In this document: positions 1-8,800 of the stretch, piece after piece | How the letters are laid out: each line of letters starts with the position of its first letter | Position numbering within the stretch: the first letter of the stretch is position 1 | DNA from: Kovacikia minuta CCNUW1 | GTDB lineage: Bacteria > Cyanobacteriota > Cyanobacteriia > Leptolyngbyales > Leptolyngbyaceae | Direction of reading: 5' to 3' | Assembly: GCF_020091585.1 (NCBI RefSeq) | Contig: NZ_CP083582.1 | Location: 5,900,536-5,964,535, forward strand | Length of the DNA stretch: 64,000 nt | The notes under the pieces: generated by a model | The model's input: only the letters and a program-made list of their open reading frames with translations | The model's database searches: none | What the model was told of the DNA's origin: nothing | Position numbers and translations under genes: made by a program

Positions 1-1
1 C

Positions 2-352
2 GGCAATGTTGCTCGTAAACGCCGCAATAAAATTTTGAAGCTGGCAAAAGGGTTCCGGGGTTCCCATTCTCGTCTGTTTCGAACAGCTAACCAGCAAGTA
101 ATGAAGGCATTGCGCAATGCCTACCGAGATCGCCGCAAGCGCAAGCGCGATTTTCGTCGCCTCTGGATTACCCGCATCAATGCTGCCACTCGGCAACATG
201 GGATTAGCTATAGCCAGTTTATGGGTGGGCTTAAGAAAGCAAACATCCAAATTAACCGCAAGATGCTGGCCCAGATGGCAATTCTTGATCCCGCTGGGTT
301 CGAGAAGGTGTTGAGTCTGGTCAGTCAATCTGTTCAGAAGAAATCTGCTTAG
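2..352 (+). CDS. rplT: 50S ribosomal protein L20, 5'-truncated by window edge
   Basis: Ribosomal protein L20, a 23S rRNA-binding assembly protein of the large subunit. The frame is open from base 2 and reads [20 protein letters not shown], then the L20 signature around [20 protein letters not shown] and the C-terminal [11 protein letters not shown]. Only the first few residues (about MTRVKR) are missing upstream of the window, so the TTG at 35 is an internal codon and not the start. In bacteria rplT normally follows rpmI, which would lie just off the left edge. The protein is very basic, as expected. Confidence 0.97.
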   Translation, partial: GNVARKRRNKILKLAKGFRGSHSRLFRTANQQVMKALRNAYRDRRKRKRDFRRLWITRINAATRQHGISYSQFMGGLKKANIQINRKMLAQMAILDPAGFEKVLSLVSQSVQKKSA

Positions 353-490
353 GCAGGGAACTGAACGACGGTTTGATTGGGTGAATCAAGCAATCTCCTC
401 CTAAGAGAGGGTGAGGCATTCATGCTATGGGTTTGCAAGAGCTGTCAAACTTGGCATGGGTGCTTTGTTTTTGGAAATGGGTAATGGGCG

Positions 491-1321
491 ATGGGTAATG
501 GGTTGAGTCCATTAAAAATTCCAATCCTGGCAGAACCTCATCGGGTTCCTTGCTGGTTCCTTCCAATTCTGAGTTTTGGTTTAGTTGGGCTGACAGGGTG
601 GGTCCCTGCGATCGCCCATGCGGAGGAACTCAAAACTATTCAAGATCGCGGACAATTGGTTATTGCGGTTAAGGACAATCTGCCCCCACTGGGATTTAGG
701 TCAGCAGATGGGGCGTTGCAGGGGTTAGAAATTGATATCGCCAAACGGTTGGCTCAGGATCTGGTAGGGAAATCGAATGCCTTTGTCTTGAAGCCCGTGC
801 TGAATCAGGATCGGCTTCAAGTCGTTTTAAGTGGGCAGGCGGATATCGTGATTGCCAGGGTGACTATGACCGTTGCCCGATCGCGCGTTGTTAGCTTCAG
901 TACTCCCTATTATGTGGATGGGACTGCTCTTGTCACAAAAGATCCAACGATTCGAAGTCCGTTTGATCTCACAAACCAGACGATTGCCGTACTGGATCGC
1001 TCCAGCACGGTAGATACGGTTCGCAATCGTTTGCCAGGGGCTAAACTTGTTGGCGTAGCCTCCTACGAAGCAGCGCGATCGCTTCTGGAGAAAGGGGAGG
1101 CAACGGCCTTTGCCGCTGATGCCAGCCTATTAAGTGGTTGGGTACAGGAGTTTCCTCAATATCGCCTGCTAACCCCGACCCTTTCGGTTGAACCCCTGTG
1201 CATCGTAATTCCCAAAGGGCTTCAGTATGAGGAATTGCGGCAAAAAATCAATGAAGCCCTGGCTCGCTGGCAAAGGGAGGGGTGGTTGCAGGAGCGGGTG
1301 GCTTTTTGGAAGCTACCGTGA
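491..1321 (+). CDS. Family 3 extracellular solute-binding protein (amino-acid ABC type)
   Basis: Periplasmic substrate-binding protein of the polar amino-acid family (SBP_bac_3). An N-terminal hydrophobic segment (about residues 22-44) ending in AIAHAEE looks like a signal peptide. The mature part starts LKTIQDRGQLVIAVKDNLPP, the usual first strand of the family, followed by GLEIDIAKRLAQDL and the lobe-crossing ADIVIARVTMTVARSRVVSFSTPYY. The C-terminal YEELRQKINEALARWQREG is also typical. No permease or ATPase is adjacent, so it is an orphan binding protein here, and the substrate cannot be read from sequence. The ATG lies in GGGTAATGG-like repeat DNA, so the exact start is uncertain. Confidence 0.85.
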   Translation: MGNGLSPLKIPILAEPHRVPCWFLPILSFGLVGLTGWVPAIAHAEELKTIQDRGQLVIAVKDNLPPLGFRSADGALQGLEIDIAKRLAQDLVGKSNAFVLKPVLNQDRLQVVLSGQADIVIARVTMTVARSRVVSFSTPYYVDGTALVTKDPTIRSPFDLTNQTIAVLDRSSTVDTVRNRLPGAKLVGVASYEAARSLLEKGEATAFAADASLLSGWVQEFPQYRLLTPTLSVEPLCIVIPKGLQYEELRQKINEALARWQREGWLQERVAFWKLP

Positions 1322-1410
1322 GGATTATAAATCCTATTCCCACCCCAAATGGTGTAGTTTGAGTGTAGAGCCAGTTTCGGTGCCTGTCTTCAATTGTTAA
1401 TGTGCAGAGT

Positions 1411-1938
1411 ATGGACACGTCATTTCCAGTTATTTACGTTTCCCTGTTGCTTGGATTGCTTTCAATTTCGGCTGTATTTTTGTTTCGTCAGATTCTGAAA
1501 ACGCGTCGGGTAGAAAAAGCGCTCAATAAGCTGCAATCCAAGTTGAATAAGGAAAAAGGAACGCCCGTAGAATATTATGAGCTAGGTAGCATTTACCTGA
1601 ATAAAAAATTGTATAGTCAGGCGATTTCTCTTTTTCAGAAAGCATTGAAATTAGAGGATTTGCCTGAGGAAGAGAGTCCGCCCATTTATAATGCGCTTGG
1701 CTATGCTTACTTTGCCCAAGAACAGTATGATCTGGCAATTCGGCAGTATAAGGAAGCCTTAAAAATTGACCCAACCTATGTTACAGCCCTGAATAATATT
1801 GGGCATGCCTACGAGCGTAAACAGCTGACAACTCAGGCGTTAGAGGCTTATGAACAAGCTTTAGCGCTTGATTCCAACAACACAACCGCAAAGCGCCGAT
1901 CGGATTCATTACGGAAGCGACTGGTGCCCTCAGCGTAG
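1411..1938 (+). CDS. Membrane-anchored TPR protein, Ycf37-like
   Basis: About 175 residues with one N-terminal membrane helix (about 6-26), a basic linker (KTRRVEKALNKLQSKL) and three tandem TPR units: YYELGSIYLNKKLYSQAISL, then YNALGYAYFAQEQYDLAIRQ, then ALNNIGHAYERKQLTTQALE. This size and architecture match Ycf37, a cyanobacterial and red-plastid protein linked to photosystem I assembly or stability. The assignment rests on architecture and not on a search, so another small TPR protein is possible. A GTG nine bases upstream could also start it. I chose the ATG at 1411 because it directly precedes the hydrophobic helix. Confidence 0.7.
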   Translation: MDTSFPVIYVSLLLGLLSISAVFLFRQILKTRRVEKALNKLQSKLNKEKGTPVEYYELGSIYLNKKLYSQAISLFQKALKLEDLPEEESPPIYNALGYAYFAQEQYDLAIRQYKEALKIDPTYVTALNNIGHAYERKQLTTQALEAYEQALALDSNNTTAKRRSDSLRKRLVPSA

Positions 1939-2290
1939 GTTTCTGATCCAGGTATTTGGTGTCAGGGGGCAGGGATCAATTGCCGATAACGGGGGTTAGT
2001 TTTCGGTAGTCCTACTTCAGGAAAGGATAGAGCATAAGAGCGTGATGGTAGGAAGGTGAGAGCGTGGTCATTTCGTACTGTTCCACCATTACACCCTCCT
2101 TCCCTGTGGGGGGAACTACCCGGTTCTCCAGGAATAATCTCATTATTGGAGTGATGACAATCGTGCAAGGGGTGTAAGTCTACCGATTCATCCTACAGCC
2201 CAATAAAAATTTGTATGTTTGAGAGCATGTTTCCGGGATTGGTGGGGTATGCTCTGCATATCGATCTCATGGGAGAGTAAGTAACCACTC
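1939..2290. other. Gene-free spacer, no feature recognised
   Basis: 352 bases between the TPR gene and the cyclase gene. I see no tRNA, no hairpin with a T-run and no convincing coding frame. A 68-codon minus-strand frame at 1962-2168 lacks any recognisable pattern. Confidence 0.5.
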
Positions 2291-3604
2291 ATGGGACTTG
2301 AGTCAGACCAGATACCGCTTCAAGGGCATCGAACGCTTGCCGCGATCGTCTTCTCTGACGTGGTAAATTTTGGCGGCATTATGTCTGCTGATGAGGAACA
2401 TGCGCTAAAGCTGGTGCAGCGAGATGTGGAACTGATGACTCGCGTTTGTGAGCAACATGAGGGGCGAGTCCTCAAATTTACAGGTGATGGGTTACTCATG
2501 TATTTTCACAGTGCTGTACAGGCAGTTGCCTGTGCCCTGGAAACGCAGAAGGCGATCGCGGCGGCAGCAGCGGATTTGCCCTCTGAAGACATCCTCCAGC
2601 ATCGAATTGGAATTCATTTGGGGGATGTGTTTGTCAGTGATGATGATGTGATGGGCGATGGCGTTAACATTGCTGCCCGTTTGCAATCGGAAGCAGAACC
2701 TGGAGGAATTTGCCTGTCCCAGATTGTGTATGACGTGGTGAAGAAGCGCATTGCATTACAGGCAACCTATTTAGGACCGCGTGAACTCAAACATATTCAG
2801 GAAGCGGTTCCAATCTACCAAATTGTCCTGGCTGCCCATACCAAAACCACCTTGCCGGATGAGTCAGCCCGCCTGACAAGGGAAATGGAGCTAGAACCAG
2901 ACCTCATCGAGCCAACCACGATTTCCAGGGAATCATTTTCCAGCCCGCCCACCACCATTTCTGGACAACCATTTTCCAGCCCACCCACCACCATTTCTGG
3001 ACAACCATTTTCCAGCCCACCCACCACCATTTCCAGGGAACCGTTTTCCAGCCCACCCACCACCATTTCTGGGCAACCATTTTCCAGCCCAGTCAAGCCT
3101 GAACCGTTGAGGCTTGCAGAGGAAACCAGGAAAGAACTGGAGCGGATTCTGACCAGGAGGATTGGTCCGATCGCCGCAGTCATTCTGCAACAAACCTTAA
3201 ACCAGGTCGTTAATTATCAAGAACTGGTGAATCGCCTGGTTACTCACCTACCTGAAGCTGAGCAATTCCCCTTCCGGGAGAGTGCCCATCGTTTGTTGCA
3301 GCGTGAACTTGCGGATTCTCAAGACAGGTTCTGTCAGCATTCGGTTGGGGCTGAAATTCCCTACCAGACGACAACGGCACCCCAGCCCAACTCAGAATGG
3401 GGAGGGGTTGCTGCCATCGATCGGGAGTTTGTCAAACGCTGCGAACGGGAATTAGCGAAAGCCATTGGACCGATCGCCATTGTTATTGTTCAACGAACTC
3501 TTGCTCAACAGCCCAACCTTTCGCGTCCCCAATTGGTTGCCTCTCTCGCAAAACACCTGACTAATCCCCAAGCCATTCAAGCCTTCCATCACCAACTACT
3601 TTAA
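2291..3604 (+). CDS. Class III adenylate/guanylate cyclase with repeat linker and two IGPIA-type C-terminal modules
   Basis: Soluble class III nucleotide cyclase. The catalytic domain (about 14-180) keeps all expected residues: metal Asp23 (VFSDVVNFG), Lys62 and metal Asp66 (LKFTGDGLLMYF), then Asp123, Asn126 and Arg130 (GDGVNIAARL). The Lys/Asp pair favours ATP, so cAMP is the likely product (inference). Residues 209-268 are five 12-residue repeats of TTISGQPFSSPP type. They are followed by two copies of a roughly 55-residue module centred on RIGPIAAVIL (about 280-335) and AIGPIAIVIV (about 377-437). The same module ends the Ser/Thr kinase at 11453-13780. I do not know a proven function for it. 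The protein has no membrane segment. Confidence 0.9.
   Translation: MGLESDQIPLQGHRTLAAIVFSDVVNFGGIMSADEEHALKLVQRDVELMTRVCEQHEGRVLKFTGDGLLMYFHSAVQAVACALETQKAIAAAAADLPSEDILQHRIGIHLGDVFVSDDDVMGDGVNIAARLQSEAEPGGICLSQIVYDVVKKRIALQATYLGPRELKHIQEAVPIYQIVLAAHTKTTLPDESARLTREMELEPDLIEPTTISRESFSSPPTTISGQPFSSPPTTISGQPFSSPPTTISREPFSSPPTTISGQPFSSPVKPEPLRLAEETRKELERILTRRIGPIAAVILQQTLNQVVNYQELVNRLVTHLPEAEQFPFRESAHRLLQRELADSQDRFCQHSVGAEIPYQTTTAPQPNSEWGGVAAIDREFVKRCERELAKAIGPIAIVIVQRTLAQQPNLSRPQLVASLAKHLTNPQAIQAFHHQLL
2915..3094 (+). repeat. 36-bp tandem repeat, five units, in the cyclase gene
   Basis: Five head-to-tail 36-bp units encode 12 residues each (TTIS-GQ/RE-PFSSPP), giving a Ser/Pro/Thr-rich linker between the cyclase and the C-terminal modules. 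Units 2 and 3 are nearly identical at the DNA level, pointing to recent unit gain or gene conversion. Copy number could vary between strains. Confidence 0.95.
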
Positions 3605-3684
3605 AGCGGGCAGTGAGCAAGATAGCAATTCTCGTTTAGGTGCAGTACAAGGAGCTTTCTAAGAAAGAAGATACCCAATCGTAG

Positions 3685-3742
3685 GGGCAGGTTTAACCCG
3701 GGGTTTCGCGCTACGGCGAATGAACTCACGCGAAACCTGCCC
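3685..3742. repeat. Nested inverted repeat (long hairpin)
   Basis: Outer arms GGGCAGGTTT (3685-3694) and AAACCTGCCC (3733-3742) pair perfectly. An inner pair GGTTTCGCG (3702-3710) and CGCGAAACC (3729-3737) offers an alternative stem. There is no T-run, so this looks like a dispersed cyanobacterial hairpin repeat and not a terminator. Confidence 0.7.
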
Positions 3743-3803
3743 TTAATTCGCCTTCTACCCTCTGCCCACTGCCTTCCGCAATCAGCATTTCCTCCTCCTG
3801 CCC

Positions 3804-3909
3804 CTAGAACGCCGGTACAGAAACCGGGTTTCTTCTGTGAGATGCTCAAGTTTCGTTGCATATCCTCACCAGAAACCCGGTTTCTCGAAATACTGTACCG
3901 ATGCTCTAG
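3804..3909 (+). mobile_element. MITE-like element, copy A (106 bp, CTAG-flanked)
   Basis: A 98-bp core flanked on both sides by CTAG, nearly identical to the segments at 29844-29949 (inverted orientation) and 57367-57472. The ends form imperfect terminal inverted repeats (AACGCCGGTACAG versus AGCATCGGTACAG in inverse), and an internal pair AAACCGGGTTTCT / AGAAACCCGGTTT makes a large hairpin. It has no coding capacity. The 4-bp CTAG flank fits the YTAR target duplication of IS5-type transposases (inference). Confidence 0.85.
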
Positions 3910-3940
3910 CTCCTAGCTCCTAGCTCCTAGCTCCTAGCCC
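3907..3940. repeat. 7-bp tandem array (CTCCTAG)n
   Basis: Four to five consecutive CTCCTAG units directly abut MITE copy A. This is one of many 7-bp-period arrays between genes in this window, resembling the short tandemly repeated repetitive (STRR) sequences of cyanobacteria. Confidence 0.85.
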
Positions 3941-3941
3941 C

Positions 3942-4841
3942 TTACTCTCCCCGCCCTAGCATATTCATCGCCATCACAAGACTGGTTTTCATTCGGTTAA
4001 AAGCTTCTGCCAAATTGCCAATTTCATCCTTTGAAGTTTGTTCAAAATTGGCATCCATGTCGCCCATACTTACTTCATTTGCGACTTTTGCCATCCGATT
4101 CAAGGGACGAACAACCGTCTGTTTCAACAACCAGTTAATAACCAGCATTGCCAGGGCAAAAGCAGCGACAACAATGCCCATGAACAACAGCGTTGCCTTG
4201 CGCGCATTATCAATGATTCCACTAGCAGGAACCGAGATAACCTGGGCACCGACAATTTCATTCAACTTCCAGCCAAAGCCGTTGTTGCTGCCATAGGTAG
4301 CAAGCTGGCTTTTGGGAGCAGCTTCGGGTGTACTGTGACACCGTAAACAGGTTTCCTTTTTAATTGTGATTGGACGAGCAATATAAAACAAATCTCCCGC
4401 CGGAGAGCTGCGGTAGCCCGTCAGTTCCTTGAGGTTACTGTCGTTGCGGAATTGGTTAACCAGTCCTTCCTCAAAGGGGTCGGTTTTGTCTCGCAGATTA
4501 GTAGGATTTAATGTTGCTTCTTTGTAAAAGAAGTCTGTGTATTGGGGGTTTTTACGAATATCTTCCATCACTTGCCGCGCCGAATAGCCAGGAACCGTTT
4601 GGGGAAGAAATTCCTTCTCTGTCTCTAATCGGGGCGCTAATTGAGGATTCACCTCGGTTTGAGTATATTGACGCACCGAGAGCATTGTTTGTAGCAATAG
4701 ATTGGCTTTGGCAGTGACTTCTTTTTCTGCGTTGCGATTCAAAATTGCTGAGAATGCGATTCCGCTTAGAAGCACTGCACCCAAAAAGATTGAGAGTAGT
4801 AAAATATTGAACTTCCTGCTGAGTTTAAAGTTCTTGAGCAT
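3942..4841 (-). CDS. Haem-c (Tll0287/DUF3365-like) periplasmic sensor with HAMP, no output domain
   Basis: 299-residue membrane sensor. TM1 spans about 11-33, a periplasmic domain about 34-216, TM2 about 217-238 and a HAMP domain about 239-292 (VVRPLNRMAKVANEVSMGDM). The periplasmic domain contains CLRCH (Cys165-His169), a CxxCH site for covalent haem c, in the setting typical of the DUF3365/Tll0287-like family. It ends right after HAMP (NMLGRGE) with no kinase, GGDEF or methyl-accepting domain, so a partner must carry the output. It is divergent from a PhnD-like lipoprotein gene at 4947. Family members are thought to sense redox or ligands through the haem; the ligand here is unknown. Confidence 0.85.
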   Translation of the reverse strand: MLKNFKLSRKFNILLLSIFLGAVLLSGIAFSAILNRNAEKEVTAKANLLLQTMLSVRQYTQTEVNPQLAPRLETEKEFLPQTVPGYSARQVMEDIRKNPQYTDFFYKEATLNPTNLRDKTDPFEEGLVNQFRNDSNLKELTGYRSSPAGDLFYIARPITIKKETCLRCHSTPEAAPKSQLATYGSNNGFGWKLNEIVGAQVISVPASGIIDNARKATLLFMGIVVAAFALAMLVINWLLKQTVVRPLNRMAKVANEVSMGDMDANFEQTSKDEIGNLAEAFNRMKTSLVMAMNMLGRGE

Positions 4842-4946
4842 TCCCGTCTCCAGTGTTCCCTTCGTGGATAATACAGATCACTATATCCGCCCCGTCGCTC
4901 GTTATATCTGCGACAAAAATAAATTAACCGATATTCCCCAACACCT

Positions 4947-5828
4947 ATGATGATTTCGCGCCGTCTGCTGTTGACTCAGACTTTTTTGCTCGTTGCAGGT
5001 TGTGCTGCTTCTCAAACTAACCAGCCTCAATCCTTAGGAAAGTTAGTGATCGGAGCAGTTGCCTATGGTGAAGGGGCGCGTTCTGTAGATCAATACCAGC
5101 GCTTTATTTCTTATCTGGAAACCCGAATCAAAACTTTGATTGAACTGGAACCTGCCTACAATGAGGTAAAAGCAGCAGACCAGATTCAACGACAAGCCTG
5201 GTCGATCGTATTTGCACCACCTGGCTTAGCTGCGATCGCCGTCTCTAAGGCGAACTACCTTCCCATCTTCCCCCTGGAAGGAGTGGATAATCTCAGTTCA
5301 GTTCTGGTTGTACAAAAAAATAGCCCGATCCAGAAATTAAATGATGTGACAGGACAGGTTGTTGCCCTGGGACAGCCCGGCTCTGCTACAGGCTATTATG
5401 TGCCGCTCTACAACCTGTACGGCACCAGTCCGGCTGAAGTGCGCATTGCCCCCACGCCTAAAACAACTCTGGAGTGGCTGGCCAAGGGAGAAGTTGCCGT
5501 GGGTGCCCTGGCGAAGGATGAGTTTGAACGGTTTCGCGCTGAATTCAGTCCGGTAGAGTTTCGCATTCTTTATAACAGTCGCCGAATTCCCTCAGGTTCT
5601 GTGCTGATTAGCCCAGAGGTAGACCGCAACCAGCAACGGTTGATTCAGCAGGCAATGAATGAGGCAGTTCCTGCGGTCGCGCAGGAAGTGGGTTATATTC
5701 CCAACACACCTCCACCGGATTACAAAACACTTATTTCCTTCATAGAGAAAGTTAAACCGATCGAAGCCCGGATTGAGGAGAAACCTGCACCTCTATACAA
5801 GGCTGGAGAACAGAAAGTACCAACATGA
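4947..5828 (+). CDS. PhnD/SsuA-type phosphate/phosphonate-like substrate-binding lipoprotein
   Basis: Periplasmic binding protein with a lipoprotein signal: basic n-region (MMISRRLLL), hydrophobic core and lipobox LVAGC with Cys19 as the lipidation site. The mature part has the family-12 pattern: LVIGAVAYGEGARSVDQYQR, WSIVFAPPGLAAIAVSKANY, LNDVTGQVVALGQPGSATGY. The C-terminal EKPAPLYKAG is free. Such proteins bind phosphite, phosphonate or phosphate for ABC import, but no permease or ATPase is near, so a sensing role with the divergent haem-HAMP protein is possible (inference). ATG at 4947 or 4950 could be the start. Confidence 0.8.
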   Translation: MMISRRLLLTQTFLLVAGCAASQTNQPQSLGKLVIGAVAYGEGARSVDQYQRFISYLETRIKTLIELEPAYNEVKAADQIQRQAWSIVFAPPGLAAIAVSKANYLPIFPLEGVDNLSSVLVVQKNSPIQKLNDVTGQVVALGQPGSATGYYVPLYNLYGTSPAEVRIAPTPKTTLEWLAKGEVAVGALAKDEFERFRAEFSPVEFRILYNSRRIPSGSVLISPEVDRNQQRLIQQAMNEAVPAVAQEVGYIPNTPPPDYKTLISFIEKVKPIEARIEEKPAPLYKAGEQKVPT

Positions 5829-6004
5829 GGCGGAAAAATCCATGCCACCCTTTTCTGTATTCTGCTTCCCAATGAGATGGGATATGGAATTCGTTTCCCT
5901 CAAGAAACGCTCTTTTTGTATGGGCTTTTGCCCCTGGGTGTAGCGTCTGTCAAATAAAAAGTGGGACTTCAGTTCAGAATTGTGCCTCAAAAACCCATAT
6001 AAAA

Positions 6005-6026
6005 AGTCCCTCTTGGTAGAGGGACT
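6005..6026. repeat. Short perfect hairpin in spacer
   Basis: AGTCCCTC (6005-6012) and GAGGGACT (6019-6026) pair perfectly around a 6-base loop. An A-run lies upstream, so on the minus strand the hairpin is followed by T residues. It may act as a weak terminator, but the plus strand lacks a T-run. The rest of the 5829-6222 spacer shows no gene. Confidence 0.5.
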
Positions 6027-6164
6027 GATAAGGATACTTAACGTAGTGAAAAAATTTCACTTTATAAACTTTTATACCCTGTACGAGGTTTAGCTAGGTG
6101 AAGATACCGCTTTTTCTTCAAAGCATTGCAAACACGATAGAAATCTTTACCTTGCTTTTACATG

Positions 6165-6210
6165 TAAGACTGACGCAACCCTCGAAGTTTTGCCCGGTGG
6201 GTCAGTCTTA
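6165..6210 (-). terminator. Inverted repeat just downstream of the histidine kinase gene
   Basis: TAAGACTGAC (6165-6174) and GTCAGTCTTA (6201-6210) are perfect 10-bp arms located 13 bases past the kinase stop codon. The loop is long (26 nt), so the terminator role is inferred mainly from position. Confidence 0.45.
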
Positions 6211-6222
6211 ATGGTGAGGTGG

Positions 6223-8778
6223 TCAGGTCGATTCGATCGTCTTACCATCGCTGGGTTGGCACCCATTGATCAGGGGTAGCCTCACCGTAAAAGTTGCACC
6301 GAGTCCTGCTCCCAGGCTCTCAGCCCAAATGGTACCACCGTGGAGTTCTACCAGGTGGCGGGCGATCGCTAAGCCCAACCCTAACCCCCCATCGGCGCGG
6401 GTGGTCGTGGAATCTGCCTGGCGAAACCGATCAAAAACGTAGGGCAGAAATTCAGGATTAATCCCCTTGCCCGTATCAGTGACGGCAATCTCAGCGTAGG
6501 AAATTTTGGCAGCTGGGGTAAAGAAAATTGGGGGATCAATGGAGACATAGGATCTCTCTCCACCATTGGAAGATCGTTCCTTTTCCCCATATTCCCGCGT
6601 CCAGATGCCTGTTTGCTCTTTGATTGCAGATAACCGGATGGTCACCTGCCCCCCCTCAGGGGTGAACTTAATCGCATTTGACAGGAGATTCCAAAAAACC
6701 TGCTGCAAGCGGTCTGAATCGCCGGAAACCTGAAATTTTTGATAGTCGATTTCAGGTGGCAGATTGGAAGTCTGGACAGAGGTTGGGGAGACTTCTGAGC
6801 GTGAGTTATGCTCCTCTAATCTGCAATCATCAATCTGTAAGCTTAAATGGATTGCTTTCGCTGCGGCGGCTGGACGCATAGCATCAATGGCTGCTTCAAT
6901 CACAGGTGGCAAACTAACGGATTGAGGTTGCAAGCGCAGTTTTCCCCGAATCATTTTGGAAACATCCAGAATATCCTCAATCAGTTGGGTTTGCAGGCGG
7001 GCATTGCGCTCGATCGTTTCAAGAGCGCGGGCAGTTGTTTCGGCATCCAGCTGACGCGATCGCAACAGGCGAGACCATCCCAACATCGAGTTAAGCGGGG
7101 TGCGTAATTCGTGGGAAAGCACCGCCAAAAACTCATCTTTCATCCGGTTCGCTTCTGCGAGTTCCTCTGCTTGCTGGCGCAGGGTTTGCTCTAGCTGCTT
7201 GCGCTCAGTCAGATCAAGGACAAAGGCAACTGCTTCCTGACGCTCCTCCCCAATCAGAGTAAAGCCCACCAGCACAGGAACACGAATTCCATCCGGGCGA
7301 ATATATTCCTTCTCATAGGGCGTACTGGCTCCCCGTGCCTTTGCCTCAGCAATGTGTTGTTCGTCTAAGGGAAGATATTCGGGTGGTGTAATGTCAACCC
7401 AACTGAGGTGACCTTTATCCAGGTCGGTTTGAGCGTAACCAACCATGCGTAGGAAGGCATCATTTGCCTGCTCGATCGGTCCATCAATATCGGCAAAGAC
7501 AATGCCAATCACATTGGCTTCCACAAACCGGGTCAACCGCTCTTGGCTGAGCTTTAGTGCCACTTCTGCCTGTTTGTTTTGACTCAAATCTGCCATCAGA
7601 GAAAGGATGCTGTCGTCTTCAGCCTGACTGCCTCGCAGCACTGCTGTCCACAGCCCAATATGAATGGCTGAACCGTCTTTACGCTGGCGAACCGTTTCCA
7701 TTGCATTGATCAGGTCACCGCGTAAAGTGGAGGCAACATTTGCCTGAAATTCGGACATTTTATGGTCGGGTACGGTTGGCAAAAACCGCCCCAACACTTC
7801 CTCCTGCGACCAGCCAAACAACTTCTCGGCGGCTGGATTCCATAGTTTGACCCGCCCCAGACGATCGAGCACGGTAATTGCCAGAGGAGACGCCTGAATC
7901 AGTGCCTGGAGGGTTTGATTGGTTTCCTGGAGGGTTTCTTCCGCGTGCTTGCGATCGGTGATATCGATGCCCGTTCCAATGACATATTTCACTGCGCCCA
8001 GATCGTCCTGTAGGACTGTGTTTGACCAGACAATCAAGCGGCGATCGCCCCTGTGCGTGATCCAAACCCCCTCATATTCATTCGGAAACAACCAGGTCCC
8101 AAACTTGTAAAACATCTCTCTGGTTGGTTCTATCTCTTCGGGTGGCAAAAGCAGATCCCACAAATGCTTGCCCCGCACTGCTTCAAAGGAATACCCTGTG
8201 GTCTTCTCACAGGTTCGATTAAATTCAACAATTCTCCCCTGCCGATCCATAACAACAATCAGACTTCCTGCCGTACTAACAACGGCTGAGATTAGATCGC
8301 GTTCCTGGCGCAGTTCTTTCACCAATTGCCGCCGAGTTCCACTGAGCAGACAAATCATGAGCGAGATCAGGAGAAATATTCCTAACCGAACCATATCTGC
8401 TGGAGCTGCGATTCTAAAGTTTTGGAAGGGGGGTAAAAAAAAGTAGCTCGCAGCCAAACTAGCCAGGATGGTAGCCAGGAAACCCGGTCCAAAACCGCCA
8501 TACCAGGCACTCACCATGACAGCGGCAAAAAACAGCAAAAATGGTGATGCCCCCATCGGTACCCACGGATTCAATAGGAGCATTAGCAACAATGCCACCA
8601 GCATGGCGATGACTGCCACACCATACCGTTGGAGCAAGGAGTTTTCAGGCTTTGCTGCTGTCCGAAGCGCTGACTGATAAGACAAGCGTGGAAAGCGCCC
8701 ATTGATCCAGGCTGGCACCGATAAAAACTCCTCTTGGCGTATCGACTCAATCTCTATTTGGGCATACTTTTGGAGCAA
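6223..8778 (-). CDS. Membrane sensor histidine kinase, DUF4118-PAS-PAS-PAS-HisKA-HATPase
   Basis: About 850 residues. Four hydrophobic helices (about 52-147) resemble the KdpD-type DUF4118 sensor. Three PAS domains follow: around IVVMDRQGRIVEFNRTCEKT (about 165-280), ITVLDRLGRVKLWNPAAEKL (about 290-405) and IVFADIDGPIEQANDAFLRM (about 415-530). HisKA has the phospho-acceptor motif SHELRTPLNSMLGW. The ATPase domain has the N box NLLSNAIKFTPEGG, G1 VTDTGKGI and G2 GLGLGLAIARHLVELHGG. All catalytic motifs are intact and no receiver domain is present, so its response regulator lies elsewhere (orphan kinase). The first possible start is TTG at 8778; GTG at 8718 is an alternative. It is divergent from comF with a 22-bp gap. 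Confidence 0.92.
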   Translation of the reverse strand: MLQKYAQIEIESIRQEEFLSVPAWINGRFPRLSYQSALRTAAKPENSLLQRYGVAVIAMLVALLLMLLLNPWVPMGASPFLLFFAAVMVSAWYGGFGPGFLATILASLAASYFFLPPFQNFRIAAPADMVRLGIFLLISLMICLLSGTRRQLVKELRQERDLISAVVSTAGSLIVVMDRQGRIVEFNRTCEKTTGYSFEAVRGKHLWDLLLPPEEIEPTREMFYKFGTWLFPNEYEGVWITHRGDRRLIVWSNTVLQDDLGAVKYVIGTGIDITDRKHAEETLQETNQTLQALIQASPLAITVLDRLGRVKLWNPAAEKLFGWSQEEVLGRFLPTVPDHKMSEFQANVASTLRGDLINAMETVRQRKDGSAIHIGLWTAVLRGSQAEDDSILSLMADLSQNKQAEVALKLSQERLTRFVEANVIGIVFADIDGPIEQANDAFLRMVGYAQTDLDKGHLSWVDITPPEYLPLDEQHIAEAKARGASTPYEKEYIRPDGIRVPVLVGFTLIGEERQEAVAFVLDLTERKQLEQTLRQQAEELAEANRMKDEFLAVLSHELRTPLNSMLGWSRLLRSRQLDAETTARALETIERNARLQTQLIEDILDVSKMIRGKLRLQPQSVSLPPVIEAAIDAMRPAAAAKAIHLSLQIDDCRLEEHNSRSEVSPTSVQTSNLPPEIDYQKFQVSGDSDRLQQVFWNLLSNAIKFTPEGGQVTIRLSAIKEQTGIWTREYGEKERSSNGGERSYVSIDPPIFFTPAAKISYAEIAVTDTGKGINPEFLPYVFDRFRQADSTTTRADGGLGLGLAIARHLVELHGGTIWAESLGAGLGATFTVRLPLINGCQPSDGKTIEST

Positions 8779-8800
8779 ACAGCTATATCGCTAGGAATAA

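Noticed and set aside
1962-2168. 68-codon minus-strand frame between the TPR and cyclase genes
   Set aside because: No recognisable pattern, no ribosome site, Pro/Arg/Gly-rich composition typical of chance frames.
2815-3193. Long minus-strand frames opposite the cyclase linker
   Set aside because: They are the antisense of the 36-bp repeat, which stays open in several frames because its length is a multiple of three.
3601-3861. Minus-strand frame overlapping MITE copy A; similar frames at 29830-30030 and 57203-57520
   Set aside because: All three share the same peptide because they read through the same 106-bp element, not because they are genes.
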